DNA of 64,000 nucleotides, taken from Leadbetterella sp. (GTDB lineage Bacteria > Bacteroidota > Bacteroidia > Cytophagales > Spirosomataceae). The notes under the pieces are model-generated. The model saw only the letters and a program-made list of their open reading frames with translations, ran no database searches and was not told the origin of the DNA. Each line of letters begins with the position of its first letter. The stretch's first letter is position 1. This document shows positions 9,959-17,287 of the stretch, in pieces. The stretch spans positions 299,079 through 363,078 of the forward strand of contig JAHBUH010000001.1 in NCBI GenBank assembly GCA_019638185.1, given 5' to 3'. A program made the position numbers and the translations under genes.

Positions 9959-10354
9959 TCAGCGCCTGTATACCCATACGTGATCCTTCCCGTCCCGTTT
10001 AACACTTTTTATAAATTCAGTGTCGGTTAGCTTTACAATGGTAAACGCTTCGCCTTCCCATTCAATTTTCCGGTTATTTTCCACCAGCGTGTACTGGTAG
10101 GTGTACCGGTGGGGCCCGCTGCAGGTATAATCGGGTTCCCTTACGTACCCGTCAATTTCCAGGGTGCCGTTTTCCAGGAAGCGCATGTTGGTTTGCTTAT
10201 TGCAGTCGTAGGCTTCCATGCCGTCTATGGAGAAAAAGTACCAGGGCCGGGAGGTTAATATCCCTTTAACGTCTTTTACGGGCTCGCCTGTTTTGTCGCA
10301 GGAAATACTGAAGAGAAGGATAAGGGCAGTTGGAATTAATCGTAGGTTTTTCAT
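9959..10354 (-). CDS. Small lipoprotein, function unknown
   Basis: 131 residues from ATG 10354 (MKNLRLIPTALILLFSISCD). The lipobox cysteine is at about residue 19, followed by DKTGEP. The soluble part contains GILTSRPWYFFSIDGME and ends SVKRDGKDHVWVYRR, a compact pattern resembling the small lipocalin-like lipoproteins of Bacteroidota, which is only a resemblance. An upstream ATG at 10366 is possible but shortens nothing essential. It has its own terminator and no functional partner. Confidence 0.6.
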   Translation of the reverse strand: MKNLRLIPTALILLFSISCDKTGEPVKDVKGILTSRPWYFFSIDGMEAYDCNKQTNMRFLENGTLEIDGYVREPDYTCSGPHRYTYQYTLVENNRKIEWEGEAFTIVKLTDTEFIKSVKRDGKDHVWVYRR

Positions 10355-10501
10355 AGTGAGATGCATTTAAGTTAATTGTAGTAGTTTCCCTTAAGACGGA
10401 ATAGCGGGAAGTTTATTATGGGCTTATTGTACTTTTAATGGAAATTTAATGCTTGGATATCGCTAATTTTGAGGCGATACCATTCTGAACGGAGTATTAA
10501 G

Positions 10502-10969
10502 ATGAAAGCTGTTTTGGCAGAGCAGATGATCCATTATTTTGATAAGCTCCTTCCTTTATCGGAAGAGGAAAAGGAGCTGTTTTCGGTTTGCTTTAAACCC
10601 AGGAACTACCGGAGAAGGCAATATCTGCTCCAGGAAGGCGATGTATGTCATCAATTTAACTTTGTAGTGAGCGGGTGCCTGAGGATGTATAAAGTGGACG
10701 ATAACGGCAATACCCACATCATTTAGTTTGTCATGGAAAACTGGTGGATCATAGATATTGGAAGTTTTCATGAGCACAAGCCGTCTGAACTGAATATTGA
10801 CGCCCCTGAAGATACAAAGGTTTTACAAATCAGCTACGAAAACCTTATTTTTCTATTCACAGAAGCTCCCCGGTTCCATCGGATCTTCAGGGTGTTGATT
10901 GAAAATAGTTATGTAGCCCTGCAAAAGCGCCTGTTGCAGAACATTAGTTCTACGGCCGAAGAACGTTAC
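10502..10969 (+). pseudogene. Crp/Fnr-type regulator, broken
   Basis: The N-terminal cyclic-nucleotide-binding-like domain is intact for about 74 codons (KAVLAEQMIHYFDKLLPLSE onward). An in-frame TAG then falls at 10724-10726, after NTHII. The same frame resumes with MENWWIIDIGSFHEHKPSEL and continues through LQNISSTAEERY. At about 10970 the homology stops, and the winged-helix DNA-binding domain that should follow is absent; 29 bases later the Fur-family gene begins on the other strand. This is a nonsense mutation plus a 3' deletion, so the gene cannot make a working regulator. The region is AT-richer than the core genes. Confidence 0.85.
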
Positions 10970-10998
10970 CAGTTGATACCACACCGCTATTGCAAACT

Positions 10999-11409
10999 TC
11001 AGGTAAGACAATTTTCACATATCCCTTTAGCAAAAAAACGAATTTCATCGATCCTGAAGTTTCCCTCCAGGTTCTGAGGTAAAATGATGTCTTCTTTACA
11101 GGTGGTTTGTTTGCATATTTTGCAATAGAAATGCAGATGCAGGTCTTTATGGGTATTTTCATTGCAATCGTCATTGCATAGCTTATACCGGGTGGTATTG
11201 TTCTCTTGGATGCTGTGAACAACTCCCTTTTCTTCAAATGTTTTTAGAGTACGGTAGAGCGTAACCCGGTCTGCATGTTCAAAATGTCTTTCGATTTCAG
11301 ACAGGGACAGGGCCGAATTCTGAGAAGAAAGAAAATCATAGACCAAAATCCGCATGCTTGTCGGTTTGGTATTTTTATCCTCTAGCTTTTTCTCTGTATT
11401 CCTGTTCAT
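10999..11409 (-). CDS. Fur-family metal-responsive repressor
   Basis: 136 residues, the normal size for Fur/Zur/PerR proteins. The winged helix is in SLSEIERHFEHADRVTLYRT (about residues 35-55). The dimerisation and metal domain has HLHFYCKICKQTTC and a C-terminal ENC, together giving the CxxC pairs that hold a structural zinc. Which metal it senses cannot be told from the sequence. Its 3' end abuts the deleted Crp/Fnr gene. Base composition is low in GC compared with the surroundings, so lateral arrival is possible. The stop of the histidine phosphatase gene is 3 bases upstream of its start, so the two may share a transcript. Confidence 0.88.
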   Translation of the reverse strand: MNRNTEKKLEDKNTKPTSMRILVYDFLSSQNSALSLSEIERHFEHADRVTLYRTLKTFEEKGVVHSIQENNTTRYKLCNDDCNENTHKDLHLHFYCKICKQTTCKEDIILPQNLEGNFRIDEIRFFAKGICENCLT

Positions 11410-11411
11410 TT

Positions 11412-11909
11412 TTAGTAGTTTAATACGGTACGGTCTACCAGCTTATCCCCTTTGAATACCAGTATCCAGATTTTACCGTAGTCGTTATCGTCCATAAGCG
11501 GATATTCTTCTTTGCCGATCAGGGCATTGACCATGGGTGGAACGGTGTTCGAGTGGCCAGCGATGACGATGGTTTTTCCTTTGCCGGCCTGTACTATCTC
11601 TGCCAGGTTAGCTTTGTCCATGGGTTTATAGTTTTGTATTTTGTGGCCGTTGGCTTCTGCCAGAACGGCAATGGTCTGGGTGGTGCGCTTGTAGGGGGTG
11701 GCGTAAAACGCATCTACCGGTACATCTTTCAGCAAGGCAGCGAGGAGCACGGATCTCTGTTTCCCTTTTTCGGAGAGGGAGGGATCTCCGGGGTCGTCAC
11801 TGGCTTTTTCGGCGTGGCGGACCAGGATAATCTTGGAGACGGGAACTTCCTGGGCAGAGGCGTTTAGGGCACCAAAGAGGCTGATAAAAAGAATAAAGGC
11901 TTTTTTCAT
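11412..11909 (-). CDS. Exported histidine phosphatase (phosphoglycerate mutase superfamily)
   Basis: 165 residues from ATG 11909. A signal peptide (MKKAFILFISLFGALNASAQ) sends it to the periplasm. The superfamily RHG-like motif is ILVRHAEKA near residue 32 and supplies the phospho-accepting histidine; the second catalytic histidine is in VIAGHSNTVP. The substrate is unknown. The frame is open to 11981, but the signal peptide fixes the start. It lies immediately upstream of the Fur-family gene on the minus strand. Confidence 0.85.
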   Translation of the reverse strand: MKKAFILFISLFGALNASAQEVPVSKIILVRHAEKASDDPGDPSLSEKGKQRSVLLAALLKDVPVDAFYATPYKRTTQTIAVLAEANGHKIQNYKPMDKANLAEIVQAGKGKTIVIAGHSNTVPPMVNALIGKEEYPLMDDNDYGKIWILVFKGDKLVDRTVLNY

Positions 11910-12074
11910 AGGTACAAAATTTAGCTGCGAGCCCTGAACCGGGAGACGCCCTGTGAGGTCAGTCGCTGGTTCGCCGTTCATCTCACCCTGCTCTTAGCTG
12001 ATGTTTACAAGATACAAAGTAATACAAATATCCCCTGCTTTTCGTATTTTTGGCCACGATTTACAGAATTACCC

Positions 12075-13244
12075 GTGAAGCATTTCAGACTTTTGCTGTT
12101 CCTGGTTTCGTTCCAGGCTTTTTCCCAGACCCTTTCTCCCCAGGCGCAGGTTTCCCTGCTGACCATTTCACCGGGTGATGAGCTGTATTCCACGTTCGGA
12201 CACAGTGCTATCCGGATCAGTGATCCGAAGCAGTACATTGATTTTAACTACAATTACGGCACGTTTGCTTTTGAGGAACCGGGCTTTTATATGAAGTTTT
12301 TGCGGGGATACCTTAATTACAGCATTTCTTCCTATAATTCGTATGTGGAAATGGAGTATTGGAACCGGACTAACCGCCTGATCACGGAGCAGGTGCTGAA
12401 CCTTACGCCGGCCCAGAAGCAGCGGGTGTTTGATTACCTGAAGAATAACCTGCGGCCCGAAAACCGGATTTACCGGTATAAGTTTTTTACGGATAACTGC
12501 AGTACGCGGCTGCGGGATGTGCTGCAGGTGGCCTGTGGCGACAGCCTGGTGTTTGATCACAAGCTGAATGCCGACAGTACTTTCCGGCAGTGGATAGATA
12601 AGTATGCGCATAATAACGGGCAGGAGTGGGCTGATTTCGGGATGGACCTGGCTATAGGAACGGGCTCCGACCAGAAAACCGGGTGGTCAGATGCCATGTT
12701 TATTCCGGATAACCTGATGAAGGCGCTGGATGCGGCCCGGATCCGGACGCCTAACGGTCTGGAGAAGGCGGTGCTGCAAAAGTATGATCTGAACCAGATC
12801 CAGCCGAAAGAGAAGAAAGGCTGGCTGACGCCTTCGGTTTTCTTTACGTGTCTGATGCTCCTTGCAGCAGGGTACACCAGCTACCAGTATTTCCGAAAAA
12901 ACCGTTCTATGGTGCTGGATAAAGTGCTGTTCACGGTAGTGGGAGTTTCCGGATGGGTGCTGTTACTGCTGTGGTTTGGTACAGATCATGGTGTTACCCG
13001 TAATAACCTCAGCCTGCTGTGGGCGTCACCGCTTGTATTCCCGGCTATATTTTATTTTGGAAAGAGAAAATGGGCGGGATGGATGTTCCTGGTTTATACT
13101 GTGCTGCTGCTGGCAGGCTGGTTATATTCCCTGTTGACCGGTGATGCGAAATTCTCTTATGAGGTGGTTCTGATCATCATCACCCTGTTTATGCGTGTAG
13201 TTTTCTTATTTAAAAACAAATACATTGGATTTACAAGAAATTAA
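12075..13244 (+). CDS. Lnb/DUF4105-domain membrane protein
   Basis: 389 residues from a GTG start. Signal peptide, then the DUF4105 (Lnb N-terminal periplasmic) domain: LLTISPGDELYSTFGHSAIR near residue 40, with NYGTF after it, and FFTDNCSTRLRDVL further on, giving the His and Cys positions conserved in the family. The C-terminal 120 residues hold four or five membrane helices. A Bacteroides member has been linked to lipoprotein N-acylation, which is the basis of the Lnb name; whether this copy does that is inference. Its last 20 bases overlap the start of the inositol monophosphatase gene. Confidence 0.85.
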   Translation: MKHFRLLLFLVSFQAFSQTLSPQAQVSLLTISPGDELYSTFGHSAIRISDPKQYIDFNYNYGTFAFEEPGFYMKFLRGYLNYSISSYNSYVEMEYWNRTNRLITEQVLNLTPAQKQRVFDYLKNNLRPENRIYRYKFFTDNCSTRLRDVLQVACGDSLVFDHKLNADSTFRQWIDKYAHNNGQEWADFGMDLAIGTGSDQKTGWSDAMFIPDNLMKALDAARIRTPNGLEKAVLQKYDLNQIQPKEKKGWLTPSVFFTCLMLLAAGYTSYQYFRKNRSMVLDKVLFTVVGVSGWVLLLLWFGTDHGVTRNNLSLLWASPLVFPAIFYFGKRKWAGWMFLVYTVLLLAGWLYSLLTGDAKFSYEVVLIIITLFMRVVFLFKNKYIGFTRN

Positions 13245-14013
13245 AAACCTGCTGACGGATACGGCCCGGGAGGCGGGGAATTTTATCCGCCGGGAGTCGG
13301 AACGGTTTAACAGCCGGTCTATTGAATATAAGGAGGTGAATAACGTGGTCTCTTATGTAGACAAGGAAGCGGAGCGGATGATCGTGGACCGGCTGGCAGG
13401 ACTGGACGGAAGCATCGGTTTTATCACGGAAGAGGAAACGGCGGCTACCGCTGACCGTGACGGCTATAACTGGATCATTGACCCGCTGGACGGCACCGCT
13501 AATTTTGTGCACGGGGTGCCGCATTATTCGGTGAGCCTGGCCCTGGCTAAAGGCAAAGAGGTACTGGCCGGTGTGGTATATCATGTACCGGCCGATGAGA
13601 CCTACTGGGCGGTGCAAGGCGGCGGTGCCTGGAAAGGGGAGCGGCAGCTGAAGGTATCTGAAGCCGGCCGGCTGGGGGAGACGCTGATGGCCACGGGCTT
13701 TCCGTACTACCGGTTTGAAGAGATGAATAAATACATTAAGATCCTGGAAGAGCTGATGCAGAACACCCACGGGCTGCGGCGGTTCGGTTCCGCCGCGCTG
13801 GACCTGGCTTATGTGGCAGAAGGCCGATACGACGGTTTCTTTGAGTATAACCTGAACAGTTATGACATGGCCGCCGGAGTACTGCTGGTGCAGGAAGCAG
13901 GCGGAAGCGTAACCGATTTCTCAGGCGGGGATGATTATCTTTTCCGCGGGGATGTGGTGGCCGGCGGTGCGGCGCATCGGGAGTTATTACAGGTGATAAA
14001 AAAATACTGGTAA
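13225..14013 (+). CDS. Inositol monophosphatase family protein
   Basis: 262 residues. Mg-dependent phosphatase of the IMPase/FBPase/CysQ fold. The metal site is visible as EEET (in FITEEETAA), WIIDPLDGTANFVHG and the C-terminal YDMAAGVLLVQEAGG. The substrate may be inositol phosphate or a related sugar phosphate. The start is TTG at 13225 (LDLQEIKNLLTD), inside the end of the preceding gene, implying translational coupling. The next gene begins 3 bases after its stop, so DUF4105, IMPase and YfiT genes look like one operon. Confidence 0.9.
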   Translation: MDLQEIKNLLTDTAREAGNFIRRESERFNSRSIEYKEVNNVVSYVDKEAERMIVDRLAGLDGSIGFITEEETAATADRDGYNWIIDPLDGTANFVHGVPHYSVSLALAKGKEVLAGVVYHVPADETYWAVQGGGAWKGERQLKVSEAGRLGETLMATGFPYYRFEEMNKYIKILEELMQNTHGLRRFGSAALDLAYVAEGRYDGFFEYNLNSYDMAAGVLLVQEAGGSVTDFSGGDDYLFRGDVVAGGAAHRELLQVIKKYW

Positions 14014-14015
14014 AT

Positions 14016-14531
14016 ATGGAACATTTAAAATACCCCATCGGGCGCTTCGATAAGACCCGGCAATATGCTTTTGAAGACGCTCCGGCGGCTTTGGATTACC
14101 TGGAGGCTTTCCCGGCACTGTTAAGGCAGGAGGTGGAAAACCTGACGGCGGAAGACCTGGAAAAGGTGTACCGGCCGGATGGCTGGAATATCCGGCAGGT
14201 GGTTCATCACCTGGCGGATTCCCACATGCACCTATATATCCGGATTAAGCTGGCGCTGACGGATGACAATCCGGCGGTAAGCGGCTATCATGAGAATGTG
14301 TGGGCGGAAACGGCCGATTGTGACCTGGACATCGAAAACCCGCTGCAGATCCTGGGAGCTCTGCATGCACGTATAGTTCACCTGTACCGGAATATGAGCC
14401 GGGAAGATTACGATAAAACCTATTTTCATAGCGGCTACCAGGCCACGTATGTACTACGGAACGTACTGCACCTGTACCGCTGGCACTGCGAGCACCACCT
14501 GGGACATATCCGGCTGGCGTTGAAAAACTAG
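14016..14531 (+). CDS. YfiT-type DinB-fold metal-dependent hydrolase
   Basis: 171 residues. DinB four-helix fold of the YfiT/bacillithiol-transferase branch. It starts with the usual LKYPIGRFD. Metal-binding histidines sit in VVHHLADSHMHLY (about residues 67-77) and near the C-terminus in LYRWHCEHHLGHI. The physiological substrate in Bacteroidota is uncertain. The gene is translationally close to the IMPase gene (3-base gap). Its stop overlaps the end of the convergent queuosine-precursor transporter gene by 4 bases. Confidence 0.88.
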   Translation: MEHLKYPIGRFDKTRQYAFEDAPAALDYLEAFPALLRQEVENLTAEDLEKVYRPDGWNIRQVVHHLADSHMHLYIRIKLALTDDNPAVSGYHENVWAETADCDLDIENPLQILGALHARIVHLYRNMSREDYDKTYFHSGYQATYVLRNVLHLYRWHCEHHLGHIRLALKN

Positions 14532-15292
14532 TTTAATGTAGCCTCGCGTATAAGTTCATCTGACCTCTCTTTTCCCAGGTATTTATCAATGAGGAAATGC
14601 AGCAGGTAGATGACCGGGGTGACCAGGATGGCTACGGCAAACTTATAGATGTAGTTAACGGAACCTACGGCCAGGATCTGTTTAATATCCCAGTTACCGA
14701 AGAGGTAGAAGGCGATGAAGATGACCACGAAGCTGTCCAGCAGCTGGGAGAGCAGGGTGGAACCGGTGGCGCGCAGCCAGATGTGCCTGTTATTAGTGAT
14801 GAGCCTCAGTTTTTTAAACACGTAGGCGTCGGTGATCTGCCCGATCAGGAAGGCAATGATGCTGCCAATGATGATGCCCATGCCGGAGTTCAGGATGATG
14901 GAGTAGGCATTATTAATATTAAGGGGAAAGCCCTGGGCGTCGGTTTTATTCAGGTCCAGCCAGAAGGGAGCCGGCGGTAGAGCTGCGGCGCCGTAGAGCA
15001 CAAAAAAAGTATAGGCGATCAGCATGGTGGTAATGTAAGAGATCATCTTGACCCCTTTTACGCCAAAGTATTCGTTAATGATATCGGAAATAATGAATAC
15101 CACGGGCCAGTTCAGTACGCCGGCCGACATATTAAAATCCAGCTTAAACCCCAGCAGGTCAATCTGCGCCGGGGGAATGCCCAGCAGACTTTCCAGGGAG
15201 AAGATCTTGGAGCCGATGATCTCGGCGGTGACGGCGTTAGTGACAAAGAAACCGCACAATACGATAAAAAGAATGTTTTTCCGGCTATACAT
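14528..15292 (-). CDS. Queuosine precursor transporter (YhhQ/VUT family)
   Basis: 254 residues, six or seven membrane helices, beginning RKNILFIVLCGFFVTNAVTA, characteristic of the YhhQ (DUF165) family that imports preQ0/preQ1 for queuosine in tRNA. Other family marks are GIIIGSIIAFLIGQITDAYVF and LLSQLLDSFVVIFIAF. The short upstream leader shows no preQ1 riboswitch by eye. The gene is single and convergent with the yfiT-type gene. Confidence 0.88.
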   Translation of the reverse strand: MYSRKNILFIVLCGFFVTNAVTAEIIGSKIFSLESLLGIPPAQIDLLGFKLDFNMSAGVLNWPVVFIISDIINEYFGVKGVKMISYITTMLIAYTFFVLYGAAALPPAPFWLDLNKTDAQGFPLNINNAYSIILNSGMGIIIGSIIAFLIGQITDAYVFKKLRLITNNRHIWLRATGSTLLSQLLDSFVVIFIAFYLFGNWDIKQILAVGSVNYIYKFAVAILVTPVIYLLHFLIDKYLGKERSDELIREATLN

Positions 15293-15386
15293 AGGGCTGC
15301 TTTTACGGAGTAAATATAGATATTTGAAATGATTTTTTCGGATACTGATATTTTTTGTTTAATTTCATTTTATAATTCATAGTCTA

Positions 15387-15509
15387 ATGCAAAAATTACT
15401 CAAAGCGATCATTGCCGGCTGGGGCGCTAAAAAATTCGGGGGCGGATGCTTCGGAACCATTATTATTTTTCTTCTGATCTGGTGGCTGCTGACGCAATTC
15501 GGAATGTAA
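15387..15509 (+). CDS. 40-residue membrane peptide
   Basis: ATG to TAA encodes 40 residues, MQKLLKAIIAGWGAKKFG at the N-terminus then GGCFGTIIIFLLIWWLLTQ. A basic amphipathic start, a Gly-rich turn with one Cys, and one membrane helix make a coherent small protein rather than random sequence. I recall similar unannotated peptides in other Bacteroidota, but cannot verify this here. A short hairpin with a T-run follows the stop at once, so it would be a monocistronic unit. Confidence 0.6.
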   Translation: MQKLLKAIIAGWGAKKFGGGCFGTIIIFLLIWWLLTQFGM

Positions 15510-15510
15510 A

Positions 15511-15540
15511 AAGAACGGGTCCGTTTTTTTAGTAAACGGT
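15511..15540 (+). terminator. Terminator after the 40-residue peptide gene
   Basis: Short hairpin AACGG-GT-CCGTT followed by seven T bases, directly after the stop. Confidence 0.55.
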
Positions 15541-15825
15541 GCCGGTTTTTTTTCGGAATTCTTATCAAAGGGAGACATTAATCTGATTTTAAAGGAAATG
15601 TTAAGAAGCCGGATCACTTTGTGGATTTGTGGAAAAGAGGTGAGTTAATCCACCCGGCTCCATAGCCAGAAATCAGGAAGATTCTCTCCCGATTAGTAGG
15701 GTTTCAATGCATTTACAGGGTAAAATACTGATATTTAATCTTTTATATTTTTCGCGAATGTGCATAATTTTTAGGATATTTCCGGTGAAAATTTTCACTA
15801 TTCAGGCGGGATTCATCCGGGTACT
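15541..15825. other. Intergenic region without a gene
   Basis: About 285 bases between the small membrane peptide gene and rsmI. I see no supported ORF; minus-strand frames here are low-complexity. AT-rich stretches near 15730-15790 could hold the rsmI promoter, but no clean TTG/TAnnTTTG pair is visible. Confidence 0.5.
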
Positions 15826-16524
15826 ATGACAGGCTCTACTGAAAGAACTGACCGTCAACTGACACTGGTTCCTACGCCCGTAGGAAACCTGAAAGACATT
15901 ACGCTGCGGGCGTTGGAGGAGCTCCGGAATGCTGACCTGATCCTGGCGGAAGATACCCGCACTACCGGTATTTTACTGAAGCATTATGAGATAGCCCGGC
16001 CCCTGCAGAGCTACCATATATTCAATGAGCATAAATCGGTGCAGCGGATCATTGAAACCATCCGTTCAGGCAAGAAGGTGGTTCTGGTTTCGGATGCCGG
16101 CACACCGGGTATTTCGGATCCGGGTTTCCTGCTGGTGCGCACCTGCCTGGAAAATGAAATAGAAGTGACCTGCCTGCCTGGTGCTACGGCTTTTGTACCG
16201 GCTCTGGTGATGTCAGGGCTGCCTTCTGATGCCTTTGTGTTTGAGGGATTCCTGCCGGTGAAGAAGGGGCGGCAAACGCGGCTGAATGCGCTGAAGGAGG
16301 AATCGCGGACCATGATTTTTTACGAGTCGCCGCACCGTATCCTGAAGACCCTGGAGCAGTTCAGGGAGGTTTTCGGCCCGGATCGCCGGGCAGCGGTATG
16401 CCGGGAGATCTCTAAAATGTACGAAGAGACGGTTCGGGGTAGTTTATCAGAAATTCTTACTATTTTTGCAGACAAAGCTCCTAAAGGGGAGATCGTGGTC
16501 GTTATTGAAGGAAATAAAAATTAA
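15826..16524 (+). CDS. rsmI: 16S rRNA C1402 2'-O-methyltransferase RsmI
   Basis: 232 residues. Methylates the ribose of C1402 in the decoding centre. The tetrapyrrole-methylase fold is shown by LVPTPVGNLKDITLRALEEL at the N-terminus, ILAEDTRTT, VLVSDAGTPGISDPGF (SAM-binding loop) and FYESPHRI. The length matches the short Bacteroidota form. fabG follows 9 bases later, so rsmI, fabG and the VWA gene are probably one transcript. Confidence 0.94.
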   Translation: MTGSTERTDRQLTLVPTPVGNLKDITLRALEELRNADLILAEDTRTTGILLKHYEIARPLQSYHIFNEHKSVQRIIETIRSGKKVVLVSDAGTPGISDPGFLLVRTCLENEIEVTCLPGATAFVPALVMSGLPSDAFVFEGFLPVKKGRQTRLNALKEESRTMIFYESPHRILKTLEQFREVFGPDRRAAVCREISKMYEETVRGSLSEILTIFADKAPKGEIVVVIEGNKN

Positions 16525-16533
16525 CCTGCTAAT

Positions 16534-17277
16534 ATGAGATTTGAGAACAAGACCGTTTTAATCACCGGAGCATCCCGGGGTATAGGAAAGGCTATTGCAG
16601 AAGAGTTTGCGAAAAATGGCGCGAATGTGGCTTTTACCTACCTATCATCGGTAGAAAAAGGACAGGCGCTGGAAAAAGAGCTGGGCGCTTACGGCACCCG
16701 TGTGAAAGGATACCGTTCGGATGCCTCACAATATGCCGATGCCGAGACCCTGGTGAATGACGTGGTGGCAGATTTCGGTCAGATAGATGCTTTGATCAAT
16801 AACGCCGGGATCACCCGCGATACCCTGCTGCTGCGGATGACCGAGGAGCAGTGGGATGAGGTGCTGAGAATTAACCTGAAATCCGTATTTAACCTGACCA
16901 AGGCCGTTTCCCGGCCCATGATGAAGGCAAAAGCGGGTTCTATTGTAAATATTTCTTCGGTAGTGGGGCTGATGGGAAATGCCGGCCAGGCCAATTATTC
17001 CGCTTCGAAGGCCGGAATGATCGGTTTCACGAAGTCGATCGCCAAAGAGCTGGGCTCGCGTAACATTCGTTGCAATGCCATCGCTCCGGGCTTTATCGAA
17101 ACGGAAATGACCGGGGAGCTGAATGAGGGCCAGCTGGCCGAGTGGACCAAGTCCATCCCGCTGAAGCGGCCGGGCCAGGGCACAGATATAGCCCGGGCCT
17201 GCATGTTCCTGGCTTCCGATGACTCCGCGTATATCACCGGTCAGGTTCTGGTGGTAGACGGAGGTCTTTTAATGTAA
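16534..17277 (+). CDS. fabG: 3-oxoacyl-ACP reductase FabG
   Basis: 247 residues. NADPH-dependent reduction of 3-oxoacyl-ACP in fatty acid elongation. Classical SDR: cofactor loop TGASRGIGKAI (residue 11 on), NNAGI near 88, catalytic serine in VNISSVVG, YxxxK as YSASKAG, and the substrate-loop PGFIETEMT. It lies between rsmI and the VWA gene with gaps near 10 bases. Sequence quality is that of the housekeeping FabG, not a generic SDR. Confidence 0.92.
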   Translation: MRFENKTVLITGASRGIGKAIAEEFAKNGANVAFTYLSSVEKGQALEKELGAYGTRVKGYRSDASQYADAETLVNDVVADFGQIDALINNAGITRDTLLLRMTEEQWDEVLRINLKSVFNLTKAVSRPMMKAKAGSIVNISSVVGLMGNAGQANYSASKAGMIGFTKSIAKELGSRNIRCNAIAPGFIETEMTGELNEGQLAEWTKSIPLKRPGQGTDIARACMFLASDDSAYITGQVLVVDGGLLM

Positions 17278-17287
17278 TGTACCCGTT

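Noticed and set aside
15293-15386. Possible preQ1 riboswitch in the leader of the queuosine-precursor transporter.
   Set aside because: The leader is short and AT-rich, and I cannot find the stem plus A-rich tail of a preQ1 aptamer.
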